Positions 34,227 to 36,613 of a stretch of DNA of 36,613 bases are shown here, in pieces; the stretch's first letter is position 1; the number at the start of each line of letters is the position of its first letter. The position numbers were made by a program, and so were the translations under genes. The notes beneath the pieces are model-generated. The model worked only from the letters and a program-made list of their open reading frames with translations. It was not told the DNA's origin and ran no database searches. The stretch spans positions 1 through 36,613 of the forward strand of contig JAURZK010000120.1 in NCBI GenBank assembly GCA_030653505.1, in the 5' to 3' direction. This DNA is from Rubrivivax sp. GTDB taxonomy: Bacteria > Pseudomonadota > Gammaproteobacteria > Burkholderiales > Burkholderiaceae_C.

Positions 34227-34519
34227 CCGCTGCAGGCACATCCACCGCCGCCGCAACCACTGGTCATGCCGCCGGGCACCCCGTCGGCGACACGGGCCAC
34301 ACGCACATGCCACAGGTGGGGCCCGGCCTGGAGGTACCGCCAGTCGAACTGACCGGCACGCGTCTGCTGAAACTGGTGGTTCAGCGGCACGGGGTCGTGA
34401 TCGTTGACGATCTCCAGCGCCTGCCCTGTCGCGAGCGCGTCGAAGGTGCCGAAGATGAGCGGGTGGCGCTGCGCCGGCGGCACCGTGCGCACATCGATCA
34501 GTTTCCCTGCAGTGCTCAT
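34223..34519 (-). CDS. DUF2249 domain protein with Cys-rich tail
   Basis: The 98-residue protein matches the DUF2249 pattern: I-D-V-R-T-V-P-P-A-Q-R-H-P-L-I-F-G-T-F-D-A-L, A-L-E-I-V-N-D-H-D-P-V-P-L and F-D-W-R-Y-L-Q-A-G-P-H-L-W-H-V-R-V. It ends in a Gly/Cys tail with three cysteines (S-G-C-G-G-G-G-C-A-C-S-G) that could bind a metal. Proteins of this family are often encoded in denitrification clusters and their role is not settled. A perfect-core Dnr box lies 67 bp before the start, with spacing that fits class II activation. AGGAC precedes the ATG. The convergent overlap with the regulator gene is unusual. Confidence 0.85.
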   Translation of the reverse strand: MSTAGKLIDVRTVPPAQRHPLIFGTFDALATGQALEIVNDHDPVPLNHQFQQTRAGQFDWRYLQAGPHLWHVRVARVADGVPGGMTSGCGGGGCACSG

Positions 34520-34579
34520 GACAGTCCTCTCAAGGTACGTACATGCCCCGCAGCCTATGCATGAGCGACGGGCTCTGCC

Positions 34580-34593
34580 TTGAACCGGGTCAA
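34580..34593 (-). promoter_or_regulatory. Dnr/NnrR-type box upstream of the DUF2249 gene
   Basis: Read on the plus strand it is TTGAACCGGGTCAA, matching the nirS box at 12 of 14 bases. A TAGGCT -10 candidate lies on the minus strand at 34557-34552, so the site is centred near -41.5 and the leader is about 26 nt. Confidence 0.65.
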
Positions 34594-34669
34594 GAATAGC
34601 GGCGCAAGCCCAGAGCAGCGTGCGCAGCGCCATTGCGCCGACGGGCCCCGCCTCACGCCGAGCCGTGTG

Positions 34670-35320
34670 TCAGTGTGGGTGCCCCGTCGGCTTGGCGGCA
34701 GCCGTCGCGGCCGCCGGCGCATGACCTGCATGCTCGGGCTTCGCGGGGCCGGCCGCCTTGTACAGCGCCTCGACATAGTGCACGTACTCGACGTAGGCGC
34801 CAACGAAGGCGCGTGCTGCCTCCACATCGTTCGCGTTGAACTTCTTCTTCGAGGCCACTGCTTCGAACTGCTTGTGCAGGCCGTGCTCCATCTCTTCCTT
34901 GACGAGCCTGGCCACGGGCTCCAGCTTGCCCGTCTCGATCGACCTGTCGGCGGCGGCGATGGCCGGCTCGATCTCGCCGGCGGGCTTCAGTCCCGTGTAC
35001 GCCGCACCCTCGCCCGCGCGGTGCACGCGCACCAAGGTCTCGAAGAAGTAGCGGTCGGCCAGTTCCTTGCCGGGGGTGCCGGACTTGCGCACGCTGGCGG
35101 ACTTCTGGAAGGCATCGCGGATTTCCGCCTCGTCCTTCTTCTGCACCCAGCCCAGCACCATGTTGACGTTGCCGGTGTCGAGAGCCTTGCGCGCATCGGT
35201 GACGACGGGTCCGTCCAGGGTGTCGCAGTGAGCCTGGGCCGCGGCGCCCCACGAGAGGGCCACGGCGCCGGCGACGAGGGTGAGGTAGCGGCGGAAGGTA
35301 TTGCGGTTCACGGTCAGCAT
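34670..35320 (-). CDS. Periplasmic DUF6448-like protein with His-rich tail
   Basis: The 216-residue precursor has a Sec signal peptide ending in A-A-A-Q-A (about residue 29) and a mature start H-C-D-T-L-D-G-P-V-V-T-D-A, then a largely helical body of Lys- and Glu-rich helices. The end is an Ala-rich stretch with His residues (H-A-G-H-A and G-H-P-H). The H-C-D-T-L-D-G-P-V opening is typical of a family annotated DUF6448. The His tail and the neighbouring CnrX-like protein suggest a metal-related periplasmic role, but no function is established. The ATG at 35320 is chosen because the signal peptide follows directly. It lies 114 bp after the CnrX-like gene in the same direction. Confidence 0.75.
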   Translation of the reverse strand: MLTVNRNTFRRYLTLVAGAVALSWGAAAQAHCDTLDGPVVTDARKALDTGNVNMVLGWVQKKDEAEIRDAFQKSASVRKSGTPGKELADRYFFETLVRVHRAGEGAAYTGLKPAGEIEPAIAAADRSIETGKLEPVARLVKEEMEHGLHKQFEAVASKKKFNANDVEAARAFVGAYVEYVHYVEALYKAAGPAKPEHAGHAPAAATAAAKPTGHPH

Positions 35321-35434
35321 TTCGGGATTCTCCGGTTCAGCGTTTGGAAGCCGGCACCATCGCCGCCCTCCTGCATGCTTCAACGCGCAGAAGAACCGAA
35401 TGTTCCAGCCACCGCCCACCGAGCCTGCGGTGAA

Positions 35435-35887
35435 TCACTTCCCCCCGTGCAATTGCCGCTCGCGCGGCGCGGCCGGCTCCTCGCGAAGCAAGACGTCGAC
35501 CAGTTCGCGCCGCTGTTCGGCGTTCAGGATTTCCCGCTCCTGCAGGAACTGGACGATCACGCGTTGCTGCTGCTGCATCTGCACCTGGGCGATGCGGGCG
35601 CGTGCGACCTCGATGCGCGCCGGATCGGGCCTTTCGGAGAACACCTCGCGCACCAGCGCCTCTCGGTGGCGGGCAATCTCCTGCCAGCCGGCGTCGAGCT
35701 CGCGCACGAAGTTCTGCTCCAGGCCGTGCCAGCGCGTGCGTTGCGCAGCGTCGAGCTTCAGCCGCGAGGCCAGGTCGGCGTCACCCGGGCGATCCCGGAC
35801 CAGCGCGCGGTAGCCGGCAGCGCCGACCACGCCAAGATTGAGCAGCACCGACAGGATCAGGGCCGTGACGAGTCCACGATGTTGCAT
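35435..35887 (-). CDS. Periplasmic metal-resistance protein (CnrX/ZraP/Spy-like)
   Basis: The 150-residue protein has an N-terminal signal anchor (about 6-26) and an all-helical periplasmic domain with L-x-L-D-A-A-Q-R-T-R-W-H, R-H-R-E-A-L-V, Q-M-Q-Q-Q-Q-R-V-I-V-Q-F-L and L-N-A-E-Q-R-R-E-L-V. This is the pattern of the heavy-metal resistance/CpxP-like superfamily, in which CnrX and NccX sense Ni/Co and ZraP and Spy act as chaperones. Few His residues are present, so metal sensing is uncertain. It starts 1 bp after the anti-sigma gene, as in cnrYXH-type sigma loci, so it may be the periplasmic sensor for this sigma system. Confidence 0.8.
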   Translation of the reverse strand: MQHRGLVTALILSVLLNLGVVGAAGYRALVRDRPGDADLASRLKLDAAQRTRWHGLEQNFVRELDAGWQEIARHREALVREVFSERPDPARIEVARARIAQVQMQQQQRVIVQFLQEREILNAEQRRELVDVLLREEPAAPRERQLHGGK

Positions 35888-35888
35888 G

Positions 35889-36347
35889 TCACCTTCCTCG
35901 TGCGGAACACGACGGCAGCCCCGCGCAGTAAGCGCCGGGCGGCTCGCCGGAGAAGACGGACATCGACGCGGGCCGCAGGGCGACCCCGCCGCCCGCGACG
36001 AGCATCAGCCCGAGATAGGCGCCGACGCCCAGCGCGGCCGCCCCGCCCAGGGCACGCGGCCCGATGTGCCACAGGCCACCTCGGGGCCGCGCTGGTTCGC
36101 GCCTGGGCGCGACCGGCCTGGGCAGTTGCGGAAGGACCAGCGCGGCGATGTCGACGTCGCTGCGGGTCTCGCGCAGCGCTTGCAGATCCGCGCGCAGGCC
36201 GCTGAAGGCCAGCAGGGCAGATCCGCACGGCACGCAGTGCGCCGCGTGCAGCCTCAGTTCCTGGGCGGCGGGTGCGCCCAATTCGCCATCGATCAGCATC
36301 GAAATGGCTTCGGTGCGCGGGCATCCCGCCGGGGTCCGATCGTTCAT
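35889..36347 (-). CDS. Zinc-finger anti-sigma factor
   Basis: The 152-residue protein has the anti-sigma zinc-finger signature H-A-A-H-C-V-P-C (His34-x3-Cys38-x2-Cys41) in its cytoplasmic N-terminus, an Arg/Pro linker, one membrane helix (about 94-118) and a short periplasmic tail with two Cys. It should hold the ECF sigma factor inactive at the membrane until a periplasmic signal arrives. Its ATG overlaps the sigma stop (ATGA, 4 bp), so the two are translationally coupled. An upstream in-frame ATG seven codons earlier would lie inside the sigma gene and is less likely. Confidence 0.88.
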   Translation of the reverse strand: MNDRTPAGCPRTEAISMLIDGELGAPAAQELRLHAAHCVPCGSALLAFSGLRADLQALRETRSDVDIAALVLPQLPRPVAPRREPARPRGGLWHIGPRALGGAAALGVGAYLGLMLVAGGGVALRPASMSVFSGEPPGAYCAGLPSCSARGR

Positions 36348-36613
36348 CTGCCTGTTCCGTCGTAACACGCGGCCAGGGCGACACGCGCCCGGGACAGCCT
36401 GGATTTCACGGTGCCCTGGTCGATTCCCAGCGCGGTCGCAAGTTCTTCATAACTCAAACCCTCCACCTCACGCAGCAGCACGATCTCGCGCTGCTCCGGG
36501 AGCAGGCGTGCCAGCGCCGCATCCAGTCGTCGCAATCCCTGCCGGGCCTGCAATTGCGCCTCGGGGCCGGGTTGGTCCGCCGGGGCATCGTAGTCGTCGT
36601 CCAGCGGCACGAA
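36344..36613 (-). CDS. ECF sigma-70 factor, C-terminal part (partial)
   Basis: The visible 89-90 residues contain an acidic linker and sigma region 4: L-A-R-L-L-P-E-Q-R-E-I-V-L-L-R-E-V-E-G-L-S-Y-E-E-L-A, followed by the helix-turn-helix A-L-G-I-D-Q-G-T-V-K-S-R-L-S-R-A-R. The frame stays open to the window edge, so the start and region 2 lie outside. It directs RNA polymerase to stress promoters and is paired with the downstream zinc-finger anti-sigma factor. The CnrX-like and DUF6448 genes behind it are likely part of its regulon. Confidence 0.92.
   Translation of the reverse strand, partial: FVPLDDDYDAPADQPGPEAQLQARQGLRRLDAALARLLPEQREIVLLREVEGLSYEELATALGIDQGTVKSRLSRARVALAACYDGTGR

Overview
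The window is very GC-rich and its proteins read as a betaproteobacterium of the Burkholderiales/Rhodocyclales kind that respires nitrogen oxides: cytochrome cd1 nitrite reductase, oxygen-independent ubiquinone synthesis genes (ubiUVT), an oxygen-insensitive class II ribonucleotide reductase and a Dnr/NnrR-type regulator lie close together. The assignment rests on protein character only. I saw no rRNA, tRNA, CRISPR array, transposase or integrase.

Region 1 (1-10.3 kb) is an accessory block that looks like a biological conflict (defence) locus. The minus arm encodes a gingipain/caspase-like peptidase and an alpha/beta hydrolase, followed by two small predicted membrane proteins. The plus arm, which diverges from a shared 136-bp promoter, encodes a CHAT-protease/SIR2-like fusion and, 4 bp later, a large STAND-type P-loop NTPase with a transmembrane segment and a WD40-like propeller. 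The shared promoter carries an FNR/Dnr-like palindrome placed as in a class II activated promoter. A decayed nitronate monooxygenase remnant follows.

Region 2 (10.7-18.4 kb) holds nrdJ, a strong hairpin, the convergent ubiU-ubiV-ubiT operon, and a TonB-dependent outer-membrane receptor that diverges from nirS.

Region 3 (18.6-34.6 kb) is the denitrification core. It starts with nirS, a cytochrome c551-type donor and a d1-propeller (NirF/NirN-like) protein. A divergent, altered CtaA-like protein follows. Then comes a nine-gene same-strand operon: a 54-aa membrane peptide, a CuA subunit II, a heme-copper subunit I in which the active-site tyrosine position is glutamine, CtaB, Sco/SenC, a cytochrome b-2x[4Fe4S]-MvhD fusion, an unknown membrane-anchored protein, a second heme-copper-like subunit, and a cytochrome b-[2Fe2S]-flavin reductase fusion. 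I read this as a non-canonical nitric oxide reductase with its own heme/copper maturation genes and dedicated electron-input modules. It would complete nitrite to N2O; no norCB or nosZ is present here. SirB2, the Crp/Fnr regulator and a DUF2249 protein follow. Near-identical TTGAAC-type palindromes precede nirS, the NO reductase operon and the DUF2249 gene, with a degenerate copy before the receptor gene, which suggests one regulon.

Region 4 (34.6-36.6 kb) is a metal- or envelope-stress unit on the minus strand: an ECF sigma factor (cut by the window end), a zinc-finger anti-sigma factor, a CnrX/ZraP-like periplasmic protein and a His-tailed periplasmic DUF6448-like protein.
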